Positions 1-13,439 are shown, counted from the first letter of the stretch. The stretch: 64,000 bases of DNA from Paulinella micropora (GCA_019918135.1 WBZZ01003770.1:25001-89000), one strand, 5' to 3'. The notes: generated by a model not told the origin, from the sequence alone. Made by a program: numbers and translations.

Positions 1-860
1 ACCTAGTTTTTAGTTCTGATTTATCAATACATTTTTGCCGGTTCACTCACATCATGGTGGCTCGGAGGTGTGATGAATCTCTCAAGCTGAGTCTGCCGTC
101 CCTGTCTTCCTGCCGCAGTGCAATCCTTTCCTCGCATCCAAACGCTTGAGTTCACTTGCGTCTTTCTGCTTTTACGCAAACACCGTTGATAGGTAATTAC
201 CCGGTCCCTAGTACCTTAATAATATATATATATGTATTATACATATATATATATATATATTTTATATGATACTCCGGTTTGCTGAGAGACTCCGTTAGAA
301 GTCGCGATGCCCAATCGACACACTTTAATCCGCAAGTAGAATAGCAGAATTGACAACTCAGAGGCAGTAACGGAGACTTGATTAAAATGCGCATTCTCAA
401 AACTGAAAATCGCCTCTCCAGGCCAGTCCATACGCCTCTGCTTCCTTACCAGGTTGGTATCTCGATCTTACATCGATTAAAGCATTAACATTAGGTCCTC
501 CAGGTTTGATCGTATTTGTACTTGAACTAAATTATATTACCGACTATTCCAGTTCAATACAATTAGTCACAGTGATTACATTGCCATTCCGCCGATGATG
601 AAAATACGAGATGAAGTTGGATCCGATGAAGAATGTCCTTATCCCGCTCTCGTCACGTTCCGATCGATGGTGGGGCTACCCACACGCCTCGTTCCGCGCT
701 CGACTTTAAGTCCACGGGATCATCTCCTCAATGCGCTTGACTACCTGCGCAAGACACTTCCTGCACCCTCCAACGAGAGAAAACTCACAACAGAACAACA
801 TTAGTTGACTCTGCGGAAATTCGCGTGCTTTACGTGAGTTTACAGACTTTAGAAATAAAT
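1..860. other. Unassigned left edge
   Basis: No gene is recognised here. The only clear structure is a TA microsatellite at about 216-267. A 69-codon ORF at 595-804 on the plus strand has no recognisable domain. The DNA is ordinary moderate-GC flank. Confidence 0.5.
216..267. repeat. (TA)n microsatellite
   Basis: A run of alternating T and A with a few interruptions. Confidence 0.9.
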
Positions 861-1050
861 TTATGAATCAAGTTTTACCATAAACTTGCTAACGAGATAT
901 TCAAACTTATCTTTTGGAACATGTTTTGTAAATACGTCTGCAATCTGTTTCTTTGTTCCTACTTTCACAAACTTAATCTCATTGTCTCTCTGTGCGTGGT
1001 GTATGAAATGAAGTTCTAGGGGTAAGTGTTTGGTGCGTGGTCCTAACATT
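861..1050 (-). mobile_element. Ty1/copia remnant (3' end of RNase H)
   Basis: The minus-strand translation carries the C-terminal copia RNase H signature: an HFIHHA stretch, then a KFVKVGTKKQIADVFTK block and PKDKFEYL. This is the usual ADIFTK...LPKDRFE end of copia pol. Only this tail is present, and the CATA microsatellite abuts it. It is a broken fossil, and no LTR was found by eye. Confidence 0.8.
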
Positions 1051-1060
1051 CCCCTTTTAG

Positions 1061-1410
1061 CATGCATACATACATACATACATACATGCATACATTCTTA
1101 AAATATACATAAATACATACAGACATACATAAATACACAAATACATACATACATACAAGCATACATGCATACATACATACATACATACATACATACATAA
1201 ATACATAAATACACATACATACATACATACATACATACATGCATGCATGCATACATACATAAATACACATACATACGTACATGCATACATACATACTTGC
1301 ATAGGTACATACATACATACATATATACATATATACATACATACATACATACATACATACATACATACATGCATAAATACATACACACATATATACGTAC
1401 ATGCATATAT
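1061..1410. repeat. CATA tetranucleotide microsatellite
   Basis: Nearly uninterrupted CATA/TACA repeats with scattered GCAT variants. Long ORFs read through it are low-complexity artefacts. Confidence 0.95.
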
Positions 1411-1419
1411 TTTCTATAC

Positions 1420-1795
1420 TTCCAGCTACTGGAATATTTCCAGCCACTGGAAATATTTCCAGTAGCTGGAAATATTTCCAGTGTCTGGAAATATTTCCAG
1501 TAGATGGAAATATTTCCAGCAAAAAAACCTTTCCCGTTATTAAAGAAATTATTTCCAGTCACTGGAAATATTCTCAATACTAGAAAATATTTCCAGTAGC
1601 TGGAAATATTATTTCCAGTGCCCAAAAAATATTTCCAGTGGCTGGAAATACTATTTTCCGTGTCCAAAATAATTTCCAGTGTTAAAAAAATTTCCAGCCA
1701 CTGGAAACCATTTTAAAGACTGGAAATTATTTTTAGCGGCTGGAAATTTATTTTATACAGTGGCTGGAAATTATTTTGGTATTTGTCTCCATAGT
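1420..1795. repeat. Palindromic satellite, TTTCCAG-nnn-CTGGAAA-TA type
   Basis: About 19-bp units with arms TTTCCAG and CTGGAAA around a variable 3-base loop, separated by TA. The array is degenerate at its right end. The same family recurs at 5,535-5,685 and 5,825-7,112. Confidence 0.9.
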
Positions 1796-1926
1796 GTACA
1801 TACATGCATACATTGTAAAAATGTACATAAATATATACAGACATGCATAAATACATAAATACATACATACATACAAGCATACATACATACATACATACAT
1901 ACATACATACATACATACATACATTG
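1796..1926. repeat. CATA microsatellite, second array
   Basis: The same tetranucleotide as the first array, split from it by the palindromic satellite. Confidence 0.9.
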
Positions 1927-2135
1927 AACGATTTGGATGCATGCATTGAAAAATTATCAATGCATGCATTTAAAATTTTTCAATGCATGCGTTGAAACGT
2001 CAATGCATGCATTGGAAAAATTTTCAATGCATGCATTGAAATTTTTTTCAATGCATGCGCTGAAACGTCAATGCATGCATTGAAAAAATTTTCAAGGCAT
2101 GCATTGAAAATTTTTCAACGCATGCATTAATTCTA
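1927..2135. repeat. Palindromic satellite, ATGCATTGAAA type
   Basis: Repeated self-complementary AATGCATGCATT cores joined by TTGAAAAATTTTCAA or shorter linkers. The family recurs at 4,000-4,400 and 5,040-5,190. Confidence 0.9.
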
Positions 2136-2149
2136 AACGGGATGATAGT

Positions 2150-2250
2150 GAATTAAAATATACAGAAATACATACAGACATACATAAATACATAAATACA
2201 TGCATACATACAAGCATACATACACACATGCATACATACATACATTTCTC
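2150..2250. repeat. CATA microsatellite, third array
   Basis: Short CATA/TACA run closing the satellite cluster. Confidence 0.85.
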
Positions 2251-2288
2251 CCACTCTGAACGGTGTACTGAACGTTCTAGGTAGACCG

Positions 2289-2291
<3 letters not shown>

Positions 2292-2324
<33 letters not shown>
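2292..2324. repeat. (CT)n microsatellite
   Basis: An uninterrupted CT run. Confidence 0.95.
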
Positions 2325-2327
<3 letters not shown>

Positions 2328-2519
2328 GTCAAGTTTGATGCAGGTACTGGATGTCACAAGTTACTGTGAGGAAAAGAGCGCCGCAGGATTTTTACAATTG
2401 CCCCTGCTTGCAATGGCAGCAAAAACAGCCGACGCATCTCTTACTCCACCATGTAAGGCAGACTTGCCCTTGTTAATTGTTACTGTCTGTAACTTGTGCT
2501 GTGTATTTGTTTTCATAGG

Positions 2520-3200
2520 CGGAGGCATGTGAAGAAGCACGGTATTTTTATTCAAAGCCGGTTGCAGTACAAGTGTAAACGGCGCCGCATGCAATCAGAT
2601 GATTCAGGGGGAAACGATTCAGGACGAGGTGATCAGGGAGACGCAGTGGGCGCTGGCGATGATTATGACCACAAAGACGAAGCGGGCACTCGCCATGATG
2701 GTGACGCACAAAACGAAGAACAGGAGGGTTTGGGACAACCCGGCAGCAATCCAGACAGCAGTTCAGATGATTCATCTGGTTCTGACACTGACAGTAGCCA
2801 GGAAGCCCAAGGTGGTGGGTTGGGGAGACCGGCCCGGACGGATGCACAGGCCGACTCTATTCTCGGGCAGTTGTTCGTCACAGACTTAGGCCCCGCAGCG
2901 GGCCGTATCACGGTTGCACATGTTGCAGTATGTCTACTGCAACTAATGAAGGACCACCGAGCATCGTATAACTTGATGGACTCTGTTTACTCTTTAGTAA
3001 CGCAGCTGGTTACACCGCCACCGGAATCTAGTTCTTGGAAAAGAATACGTAGTCTGCTGAAGTGTTCGAAAGCGCCAGTGACGTCGTACCTGAGATGTTC
3101 CAGAGATTGTAGCGTAATGCGTCATGAAGATGCGGACGGGATTGCAAGAACGGGCATCTTCGTCCCGAACGTGTACACGTCGCTGCGCTGCCACAAGTAG
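2520..3200 (+). CDS. Tnp2-like transposase, N-terminal block
   Basis: An open block follows an acceptor-like ...TTTTCATAG at 2,519. The first third is rich in Asp, Glu, Gly and Ser, as in many Tnp2 N termini. The last third carries a CS...C arrangement (RCSRDCSV) like the region before the transposase core. A stop closes the frame at 3,200, and the following block resumes in another frame. No start codon is certain. Confidence 0.45.
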   Translation, partial: RRHVKKHGIFIQSRLQYKCKRRRMQSDDSGGNDSGRGDQGDAVGAGDDYDHKDEAGTRHDGDAQNEEQEGLGQPGSNPDSSSDDSSGSDTDSSQEAQGGGLGRPARTDAQADSILGQLFVTDLGPAAGRITVAHVAVCLLQLMKDHRASYNLMDSVYSLVTQLVTPPPESSSWKRIRSLLKCSKAPVTSYLRCSRDCSVMRHEDADGIARTGIFVPNVYTSLRCHK

Positions 3201-3325
3201 AGGCGTTTACGGGGACGCGCTCATGGGCAGAGATCACAACTGCCGTAACACAACACACTATCAGCTCTGCGGGAAGCAGTGCTTTCTGTTGCATCAAATG
3301 TTCACCTCGGTACCAGGAAAAGGTA

Positions 3326-3835
3326 TTGTCTGCTTGCCCTCCTGGCGTGGTCTCCATACCTATACTCTTGGGGTCAGACGGGATGCCTCTGACACATGGT
3401 AAATTTGGCGCAAACCGCCCTGTATGGCTGAACACACTGCGCAACCTTGCAGTATCTCAAGGGAGCAGAGAGCAGGAGTGGGTCGGCAGCATGTTGGGTG
3501 GCCCGACGTTACCGCCAAGTCTGCGAACCAGCTTAGGCCCCGTAAGAAGGGAGCTAGCCACCCTCTGCAACCCGTTCCCATGTGTGGATAAAAATGGCGA
3601 AGAGCGAGAATGCAGGGTGGTATTGCTCGGGGTGTCGGGAGACTGGCAAGGCATCAAGAAGCTGTCAGGTTCCACTTGGAACGGGCAGTGGTCCTGCCCG
3701 ACCTGCCAAATGCCGTTTGAGACGTTTCTCTGCCGCAGCGTAACACCTGACTTTAGAGTTTTTTACCTCCAGGTGACGCGCTACGAACAGACGCCCGTTT
3801 CGGACCACCTTGCACGCTGCCACGCCCGGAACTGA
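3326..3835 (+). CDS. Tnp2-like transposase, middle block
   Basis: The reading contains CNPFPCVDKNG, then VVLLGVSGDWQGIKKLSG and SCPTCQMPFETF. In Tnp2 transposases this place has a conserved 'L..v.gD.pa...lsG' stretch followed by a CxxC. The frame is open for 169 codons and ends before a satellite-filled gap. This is the most diagnostic part of the relic, though assignment rests on motif likeness only. Confidence 0.5.
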   Translation: MSACPPGVVSIPILLGSDGMPLTHGKFGANRPVWLNTLRNLAVSQGSREQEWVGSMLGGPTLPPSLRTSLGPVRRELATLCNPFPCVDKNGEERECRVVLLGVSGDWQGIKKLSGSTWNGQWSCPTCQMPFETFLCRSVTPDFRVFYLQVTRYEQTPVSDHLARCHARN

Positions 3836-3999
3836 AGACGCATGCTTGGCACGAACGTCACGCAGCAAGGGTGCATGATGCAATTCAGGCACTCAGGCCT
3901 GGCCAGCGGGCGCGGCACTCACGAGGTCATCACTAGCGTCGTCTTACCCAGCTGCAATCAGAAACTCTTTGCCTAAATCTAGCAACTAATATCTTGCCT

Positions 4000-4400
4000 G
4001 CATTGAAATTTCCACGCATGCATTGAAGTCACTGCAAAATCTTCAATGCATGCATTGAAATTCCAATTCATTGTGCATTGAAATTTCAATGCATGCATTG
4101 AAATCATTTCTAAAATTTCAATGCATGCATTGAAATTTCAATGCATAGTGAATTGAAATTTCAATGCATGCATTGAAGTCACTTGCAAATTTTCAATGCA
4201 TGCATTGAAATTTAAATGCACTGTGCATTGAAATTTCAAGGCATGCATTGAAGTCATTTCGAAAATTTCAATGCATGCATTGAACTTTCAATGCATAGTG
4301 CATTGAAATTTCAATGCATGCATTTGAAGTCACTTGCACATTTTCAATGCATGCATTGAAATTTCAATGCATTGTGCATTGAAATTTCAATGCATTCTGT
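4000..4400. repeat. Palindromic satellite, ATGCATTGAAATTTCA type (inside a putative intron)
   Basis: About 20-bp units alternating the palindromes TTGAAATTTCAA and AATGCATGCATT. It ends just before a CTGTGCAG acceptor-like site at 4,441. Confidence 0.9.
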
Positions 4401-4441
4401 CCATGCACTCTGTACTGACACCTTTGCTGTTATACTGTGCA

Positions 4442-5005
4442 GGTGTTAAGTTCCGCGGCGCTTTGAGTGGTGTAGCTGATTTTGACGTCATACGAGACAT
4501 TTACCCTGACAACATGCACTTGTTATGGAATATGTTCTAACACCTCATCCAGACCACCTGGCTTTGGCAGCCAGGAGTGAAGAAGTCGAAAGGTGTGAAT
4601 ATCCAGCCTTTGCCTCCATTTGTGGCGCCAGATAAGCAAGCTGGTGAATCAGACCAGGTCTACGCCGCAGCCATCCAGAGGGAGGAAGCCGCTTACCAAG
4701 TACAAGCCAATTCTGTTCAAGCGTGCATGGACTTGTACGCTCTCTTTGGACTCGATGAGGATGCAAGGTACGAAGTCTGCCGTCGATTCAAGAGCATCGA
4801 GCACTCCCTCGTCAAATCGGCACAGGTTCCCCGTACAAGAATTTTGGAACATTCAACATCGCCAGCGCCCACTTCTTCTTGCAATACTGCAGCTGGATCT
4901 ATGATGGCGTACCAGGCCATGCACAGCCCAATTGGAAATTATCAAGAAGATGTTCAGTCTTGCCAAGTTAGTCTCGCGGAAAAGTCTCCCGTGTCACGTG
5001 GATAG
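4442..5005 (+). CDS. Tnp2-like transposase, third block
   Basis: Starts after an acceptor-like TACTGTGCAG. The first 33 codons read VKFRGALSG...FDVIRDIYPDNMHLLWNMF, matching the Tnp2 segment before its DYMH motif. The rest (from about 4,577, another frame) is helical and ends in a stop at 5,005. The frame changes inside the block, so it is either split by a further intron or broken. Confidence 0.45.
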
Positions 5006-5039
5006 GGGCTTGGAAGATTACATAGTTCGACAGGTCCAT

Positions 5040-5190
5040 AACACAAGCATATGGCATTGAAACTTCAGTGATGCATGAATTTAAGTTTCAATGCGAGCAT
5101 TGAAATTTCAATGCAGGCATTGAAAATACAAGCATGCATTGAAAATTCAATGCATGAATTGATATTTCAATGCCTGCATTGATACTACCC
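5040..5190. repeat. ATGCATTGAAA satellite, short array
   Basis: Seven or so degenerate copies of the same unit as at 4,000-4,400, again in a putative intron of the Tnp2-like relic. Confidence 0.8.
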
Positions 5191-5232
5191 TCAGACTCTT
5201 TATGCTAACTGTCTGTAAACACCCTGTTGTAG

Positions 5233-5454
5233 GTGGTAGAAATTGCGGCTGGGCTGTCCAGAACAGAGCATTCTTACTGGCTGCACCAGTTATGTTGTAG
5301 AGTTCTTGTGCATATGAGAGATCGGGGCCCTCTACCGGAAGTGCAAGCTTTCGATCTGAAACACCAAGGAGGAAAACTAAAGAAGCAAGTGCACAATCTG
5401 ATTTGCTCGGAGGACACTTTCATGAACCGTTGGAGAAATGCGGCACCAATGTAG
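5233..5454 (+). CDS. Tnp2-like transposase, last block
   Basis: Follows an acceptor-like ACCCTGTTGTAG. It encodes LSRTEHSYWLHQLCCRV and a basic stretch (HQGGKLKKQVHN) and stops at 5,454. The E-H-.-W-L-H-Q pattern resembles the region downstream of the core in Tnp2 proteins, but this is weak. Confidence 0.4.
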   Translation: MVEIAAGLSRTEHSYWLHQLCCRVLVHMRDRGPLPEVQAFDLKHQGGKLKKQVHNLICSEDTFMNRWRNAAPM

Positions 5455-5824
5455 TCCTTGCCCAACTTGCGCCAGGCAAATCTTGACCGTCAAGGATAAG
5501 CTGATCATATCAGGCTTCCGTTCCGGCAAGTGTACAAAATAATTTCCAGTGTAAAAAAAAAATTCTAGCCACTGAAAACCATTTTAATAGACTGGAAATT
5601 ATTTCCAGCGGCTGGAAATGTAATTTTACACACTGGAAATCATTTCCATTGCCCGGAAATTATTTTGATATTTGTCCCCATAGTGGTAGCTGCCTCCAGC
5701 AGCTGTCCATAAACTCCTGCAGCTCCACGAAATGCCTTGGCTTTGGCAAGAGCACTCGGCTGAAAATCAGGTTGTTAGCCAAGTCTTTGAGTGCGACGTT
5801 GCATGCGTAGCTGAGGTTCTTCTT
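5455..5824. other. Unassigned DNA with degenerate palindromic satellite
   Basis: No gene seen. A decayed TTTCCAG/CTGGAAA array occupies about 5,535-5,685. Confidence 0.6.
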
Positions 5825-7112
<1,288 letters not shown>

Positions 7113-8223
7113 TCAACCACGTACCTCATTTTTCTGGTGGCAGGATTCTGGCGGCGAAACTTTGCGCAATTCCCCTGCAAAAACGGCTGGTCCGTTCTGG
7201 CAGGGAAAAGTTACATTCGACGTTTCAGGCCAGGCGCTATCATAATCTGCAATAAAAATTTTCAGGTGGGCGGTGGCATCGAGAAGAAAAATGGCACTGT
7301 TCAAAAAAACCAGGAAGTGCAAAGTTCCGGCTTTTTGACCATGTGCTTTTGGTTCAGTTTCAAGCGACCCCAAAATTCTCAACAGCTCCCTTTTGCAAAA
7401 TGGAAGGTGTTCGGTGCCAAACATACACCGCCAGGTGCCTATATCACGTATATGTCCGTGAGTTCGTATGTATATATATCTGTATGTCAGCCCAAGCACA
7501 ACGAGCAATGTGCTATGTGTGTGTTGTTCTCGTGTCGGTGTTCGACTCTCTGCTCGTTTCCAAACGCTGGTCAAGAGCGTGACAACGCGGGTGCACCCAT
7601 GCCCCGGTCATCTTTGCTGTCCGCGTGTTCCACCCTCGCCGTACTGCGCGATTTGCGGCGGTATGTAAATAGGGACGTGTCATATTTCTTAGTGGTATAG
7701 ATATGCTTAAGTGTATACTTAGGGCCATCGGGTGCCTTAGAGCCCCTTCCATCCAAACAAAGAGCAAACAAGAGCGAGCATAATATCTAAGACACTCTGT
7801 GGGGAATAACTTATCACACCACTCATGCCATTGCCGCGGGAGGCGGGTGTGCAACTCGAGAGGAGGTGGGTATAATGTGCAATGCCAACCATATCAATGG
7901 GCATTGCTGCGCATCAACATGGTTAGCCCGAAGCTATTCCGACCCCTGGTGGAACACCAACTACTAGCCCGTCAAGATACCTTCAGGGCCGTCGCACCTC
8001 ACGGAGGGTAAGGCAGGGTCTTTTTCCGTGTATCATGTCATGTTAGGCTCTTTTGTTATCTCTAAGGAGAATGGACTTAGGTAGTATTTTAACAGATATG
8101 GAGTCCAAAGCCGTGTCCCTTTCCTATTGCTAGTTTCTTACTGTTGCTACCCAGTATTGGTCTTTGGATCTCGCATACTACCCGCGTTAACTATGCTTGT
8201 GAAGTGTCACATGGCATGCTGAG
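7113..8223. other. Unassigned DNA beside the gypsy element
   Basis: No convincing gene in either strand. It lies just 3' of the gypsy pol region, so a 3' LTR could sit here. I could not find its pair by eye elsewhere in the window. Confidence 0.5.
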
Positions 8224-9302
8224 CTAGGCTAGCTTGCGCCTCTTTGCCTGCCCTAATTTGGCTTTCTTATATTTGCCTGGTGATGGTGCCCCGATGAAAT
8301 GGGTCGCTATGCCCTCGGCTACTATCTCATCCCACACCCGTAGGGGGATTCGACCGTGCTGTAGATCGAATGGGTAATCCAGCACCATCCTAGGCCACGC
8401 CTGTATTTGCCACGGCGTGTAGCCTTCGGACTTGTCCGTGATGCCTTCCAGACGTTTCGACCTGGTTGGAGTCGCGGTATACCGGATAAAAAGTCCGCGA
8501 TTCCGGCTCGTCGAGGTCCTGGTGTGATCGATAGAACTGCAGTACGGGCGCGGCTTTGATTGCCTTGCTTGTGCTGTGGCTCCCATTCTCCATGAGAAAT
8601 CGTTGAGGCAATCGTCGCCGACATGTGCCTCTGGTCGCCGAAGAAGTTATATCTTTCCGACGTGCCAGTGCATGGTTTTTACGTCGTCGGCCGACCTCAG
8701 CTTTGATTCAGCTGGTGGGCGTCTCGGCACCGGTTCAACCTTCTCCTCCTGTTCCGACTGCAGGTGGTTGGTCGGCCCGGGCGCGATAACGTCCCCCTCG
8801 GAAGCGTCGGCTTGTTCAGCCGCGACTTCTTCGGCTTCGTTATTGTTCGGATCATTCCCCTCGGCTACGGCCGGTAAGGGTTGTGTCGGGTTTTCTTTCG
8901 CCTCGGCCGTCTTGTCTCGGCGCTTGGGCGGCGGACGTAAACTGTGTTCCAGCTTCTGTACTGCTTCCGTCATCGTTTCGTTACGATCCAGCATGGGTTA
9001 AAACGCATCAGCCGCCGTACATGTACTACTAGCGTCTTACCCTTTCCCTGTATTCGGTATGTCAAAGCACCTACTTGTTCTACAACAGTGTAAGGGCCTT
9101 GCCACATCGGGAAGAGTTTGACGGCTAAACAAGTTGGGTACCTGGGGTACGTACAGGAAGACTAAGTCCCCTTTATGGTATTCCCCCGACTCATACTTGA
9201 CTTTGTTTGGCGTCTGCTGGTTTTGTTTGTGAGCCTCTTCGGCCTCCCGCGCCTTCATGACGTAGTGTCTGGCTTCCGCCATGACTCGTAGGCGACAGGC
9301 CA

Positions 9303-10001
9303 TCAGCTCATCATGCTCCAAAAAGCCCCCTTCCGGAGGTTTGGTAACACCAGCTCCTCCGGAATCCTCAAGTGCTGCCCGTATACCAGGAGATTGGGGG
9401 AAGCGCCCGTGGCTTTTCCGCCCAATGCCCTCGATGCGGTGTTGTTCATGGAGAGCACAAAAGACGGTAAAGCCTTATGCCATATGTGCTGATTATCGCG
9501 ACAATACTGCTGGAGCGCGGCCTTGGGCGGTCTATGGACCCTCTCGATTTTGCCGTTGCTCTCTGGTGAATATGCAGTTACGTATTTCCACTTAAAGCCC
9601 CACACTGTGGACAGCCGAGCGGAGAGTTCGTTTGTAAACTCCGATCCCCGATCGCTGTACACATGTTTCGGCACGACCAGGGCCTCGCATGTCGATTTCG
9701 CATCCTTTTCCACCACTGGTACCGCGAACACATAATTCGAGAAGCGGTCTATGGCTGTCAGGATGTACCGATAATTGTGGGTCTCCGCTCGCGGTAGCGG
9801 TCCTACGTAATCAACATGCAAAGTTTCGAATAGGTTCTCAACAAGCTTGTCTTCGCAATAAAGGCCTCTCTGAGCGTTGTTGTGTGGTGTCTTGGTTTGC
9901 TTGCAGTGTTCGCAAGTGTCGACTGTGTCGGCAATTGATTTCTGCATGCCATGCCACCAAAACCTGCGTGAAATAAACCATGACATTTTATCCCTTCCCA
10001 T
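9303..10001 (-). other. Gypsy integrase region
   Basis: Part of the gypsy fossil. It shows CEHCKQTK of the zinc-binding region, HVDYVGPLP and TAIDRFS of the core, YSDRGSEF, and a YSPESNGKIERVHR stretch with the catalytic Glu. Confidence 0.9.
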
Positions 10002-10749
10002 GTGTGAGTTGAGAGCAGAGCGGTGAGTGGCTAAAAGGATCGCCTTGCGTAACTGGGTTGGTACTCACAGTGTCCACTTTGAAGGCGTCTTTTCCCACCT
10101 ACCGCCTGCCCCCTAATACCACAGAAGGTTAATATCATGCCAGGTCATCGTTTTCTTATGGGCTCTTATTTTTCTCGTCTCAGGATTTGCTATCGGGTCA
10201 ATAGCGTGAGCAATGAAGGAGCCCCATTCCTTAGAGCTCTTCACCAACTGACCAAACACCTCGGGGCTCGCCACCGTCATATCCATGTCATCCAGCTGGA
10301 GAGCACTGGTGACTAGGCTTATAGGCCTCCCTGTTCGGTGTGTTTGCTCGGCAGCCGCGATAATCGCCGACCGTTCAGGGTGAACATGCTGGGGTACCCA
10401 GAACGACTGCGTCTTGTCCGCGAAAAATGCGTTAAAGGAGTGTTCATGTTCATGGGTCTGACCCGGCTTTATATCCCCCTCGCTGAGGATGTCCGACTGG
10501 GTGTCGGTCTCCTCCAGCAGGTCGTGCCAGTCCTCAGCTTCGTGTTGCGCGCAGCACACGCGACGTATGGATTGCAGCTGGTCCAACAGTTCAGCTTGAG
10601 AATCGGGTCTATATCCCTGTGTCCAGCTTTGCGCATTGGTGGCCATGTATGCCATCCCCGCCGGCAACGTGTCTTTGAAATCTGCTGTATGCTCCGTGGC
10701 CGTCCAGTCATCATCGGCTGTCCATCCGACTAGGCAGGCCGTGGGAGGT

Positions 10750-11228
10750 TCTAATGCAAAGCGGTCTAATCCGTCGCCCACGGAGCCTTTCACCCGAGGC
10801 ATCCGTGATAGGCTATCTGGGACCGTATTTTCTTTACCTTTAATGTACTCGATGGTGAAATCATACAAGGCCAGCTCCGACTGCCATCGGGCCAGTCGTC
10901 CCGTATGTTCTCGGTCCATGAGCCATCTAAGGTTGGCATGATCTGTTTGAACCAATATGTTCGGAGCATCCCACAAGTACTCCCTCAGCCGACCGAACGC
11001 CCAAACTATCGCCAACGCTTCGCGTTGTCTGGTGCAGTAGTTGACTTGTTCGGGAGTCAACTTCTTGCTGACGAACATGATCGGTCTCAACTGTTTGTGG
11101 TCAGAATCGTATTGTTGTAAGACGGCCCCGACCGCGTATTTCGACGCGTCGGTTGCTACAACAAAACGCTTCTCAAAGTCGGGGAGAACCAAGACCGATC
11201 CGCCCTCTGTGAGGGGGTCTCGTGTCAA
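10750..11228 (-). other. Gypsy RNase H region
   Basis: Part of the gypsy fossil. FVVATDASKYAVGAVLQQ and a later VQTDHANLRWL block are typical of gypsy RNase H. Confidence 0.9.
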
Positions 11229-11399
11229 CGCCTCCTTCAGCTTTGTGTATACCTCCGCCGCCTTTGGCGGCCACTCGCCATCCGGGTCGCCGTGAAGGCA
11301 GAAGTCCCGTAACGGTTTGACAAAGTCCTGGAAGTTCGGGATAAATTCCGAGTACAGGACACCTGCGCCATACAGAGGAAGGAATGCAGCGCTGTGCGT

Positions 11400-11989
11400 G
11401 TGTTTTGGCGTGGAAGGGAACGGATAGCGTCCCGCTTCTCCGGCTTCAACACTATTACCCCATCCTTGACTCTGTACCCTAGATAATCGATGTGGTCCTT
11501 AGCGAACGAACACTTTTCTAGGTTCAACCTAAGGCCGAAGGCTTCTAGGCGTCTCAAGATGTCCGACACGTGAGCCAGGTGCTCCGCTTCTGTCTTTGAA
11601 TAAATAACGATATCATCGATGTAACAAAAGCTATACTGGTTAGCATGTCCGTAAGTTTCGGTGAAGTTCGGATCACCGTACTTCGGGTCGGACAGAGCCT
11701 GATTCATGCAATCCTGAAAGATAGCAGGGGCAGTTTTCAATCCCATCGGGAGGACTGTCCACTGGTACAGTCTCCCGCCGACGGCAAAGGCCGTCAGTGC
11801 CCGACTTTCCACATCCAAAGGGATGTTCCAGAATCCATTCTTCAAGTCTAGCTTTGTAAAGAACTTAGCACCCCGCAGTCGGTTGAGGCCATCCCGCATA
11901 CGGGGGATTGATGCCTCAACGCTCTTGATGATCTTATTGAGCCTCGTGTAATTGATGCAAAATCGTTGCTTGCCATCCGGCCTTGGCAA
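11400..11989 (-). other. Gypsy reverse transcriptase region
   Basis: Part of the gypsy fossil. FTKLDLKNGFWNIPL, VLPMGLKTAPAIFQ and CYIDDIVIYSK mark fingers, palm and the catalytic box. Confidence 0.95.
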
Positions 11990-13439
11990 GCCGAACCGGT
12001 GATCGGTACTCCGACCATGACGGTTCTATTAGCCGTTTAGCCAATATATCTTGGATCATTTCCTCGCAGATCTGCTCCTCCTTGTAACTGAGGCGCGATC
12101 CGCGGAGACGAGGCATCGTCTGTCCCACTTGTCGCTCTATCTTAGCAGCAGTGTGCGTCACGCCGCCGGCTACAAGGGGTCCAAAAAGTGTCTTATTCTT
12201 CTGAAACTGAGCCTTGAGATCCCGAACAAAGTCTGGTGACCCTGAATGTCGCGCCACAACTTCGTCGATGATCTCTTCGACCGGTTTCTGGTCTTTCGGG
12301 TCATCCGGGTACTCTAAGATGGAGTCCGGATCCTCAACCTCATCCTTTGCGTCCCTGCCTGGGTATCGCGTGGTGGACTGGTTGTCCCATGTTGCAAATT
12401 CCTGAAGTTCTACTAACATATCGGCGTATTGTTTCGCTGCCGACTTGTGAAAGAACCCCGCAAAGATCTGAAAGGCAATCTCCCGCATGTCATCCACCTT
12501 TCGGGTCAGTAGTTTGGTTCTGTATGCCAGACCATCCTGCCTTGATCCTAATCGGAATGCCATGAGTGGTTTAGCCTGTCGACTAGGTATCGGTATTGGG
12601 TCGACCACCCTATCCAATACATCCCTCCACCACATCACGGTGGGGTGTATCGGGAGTATAATGGTGATGTCTTCGCCCCGATCCAACCTGTCAGCCAGGA
12701 GTTTCGGCACCTTCGACAGGTTCTCGGGCTGTATGGGCTCCGATCCCTTATACCATAGTTTTAACTTTTCCATCACATTATCGTCCAGGCGTTTAGATGC
12801 ATCGAAAAGCTCGATTTGACCCTTATGAATTCATGTGGCCGTTTCTGCCCACTCCCATATAGGTAGGTTTGGTCAAAGCCGTGCCATGATTCATCCTGCT
12901 TCCGCAGCAGCAAGATTTGGGCCTCGCGCTCAGCTGCTAAATCCTCGAAGCCCGTCCATGGGCCGGTCAGCTCCGGGACATAAACATTCGTGTAAACCCA
13001 TGCTGTGCCAGCGGGCGTAACACGCTGCTGTGTCCGTACATCATGCGGTATGGGGGTTGCGGGTGGGATCAAGGTCACCTGCACTCTCCCCCTATACGGA
13101 TGATCTACCGGACGTTCTGGACTAGGGTTAAGTATGGGGTATTCCGCCACATGTCGGCCCCTTCCATACTTAATAACATCCTGCCCTAATAAAAGCTGAG
13201 CTTCCATCATCTTCAGATCAGGTTTACCCAGCACTATTGTTCCCGGGAAATCCGGCACCACCAAGACGTGTATTGTGTATGTCATGCCAATCGGGAATTT
13301 CACCGTCAACGGAATACGACCAATGATCGCACTTCTTCCGTCGTTAGTACCCCGGATATATCCAAGCTTCCCTTCCCGCGTGAAATCGAATAAGTTTCCG
13401 AATTTATCTATAAATCTTTTACCCGCGAAGGTGATTTGT

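Larger units (their letters stand above)
2335..5457 (+). mobile_element. Tnp2/CACTA-like DNA transposon relic with introns
   Basis: Several plus-strand coding blocks read like successive parts of a Tnp2-type transposase. There is an acidic N terminus, a Cys-containing segment, a LLGVSGDWQGIKKLSG...WSCPTC block, and an FDVIRDIYPDNMHLLWNMF block resembling the FDVV...DYMH...LLG signature of the family. Splice-acceptor-like sites precede blocks at 2,519, 4,441 and 5,232, and a large intron is full of ATGCATTGAAA satellite. The blocks lie in different frames, I see no full DDE triad, and no CACTA terminal repeats were found. It is probably dead. A domesticated host gene is the alternative. Confidence 0.6.

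Noticed and set aside
595-804. ORF with a short RSMVG stretch, at first read as copia
   Set aside because: The match is too short, on the opposite strand to the nearby copia tail, and the following sequence does not continue the domain.
1043-1667. Long ORFs of MYVCMYVCMY type on the minus strand and HTYIHTYI type on the plus strand
   Set aside because: They are translations of the CATA microsatellite and carry no real protein signal.
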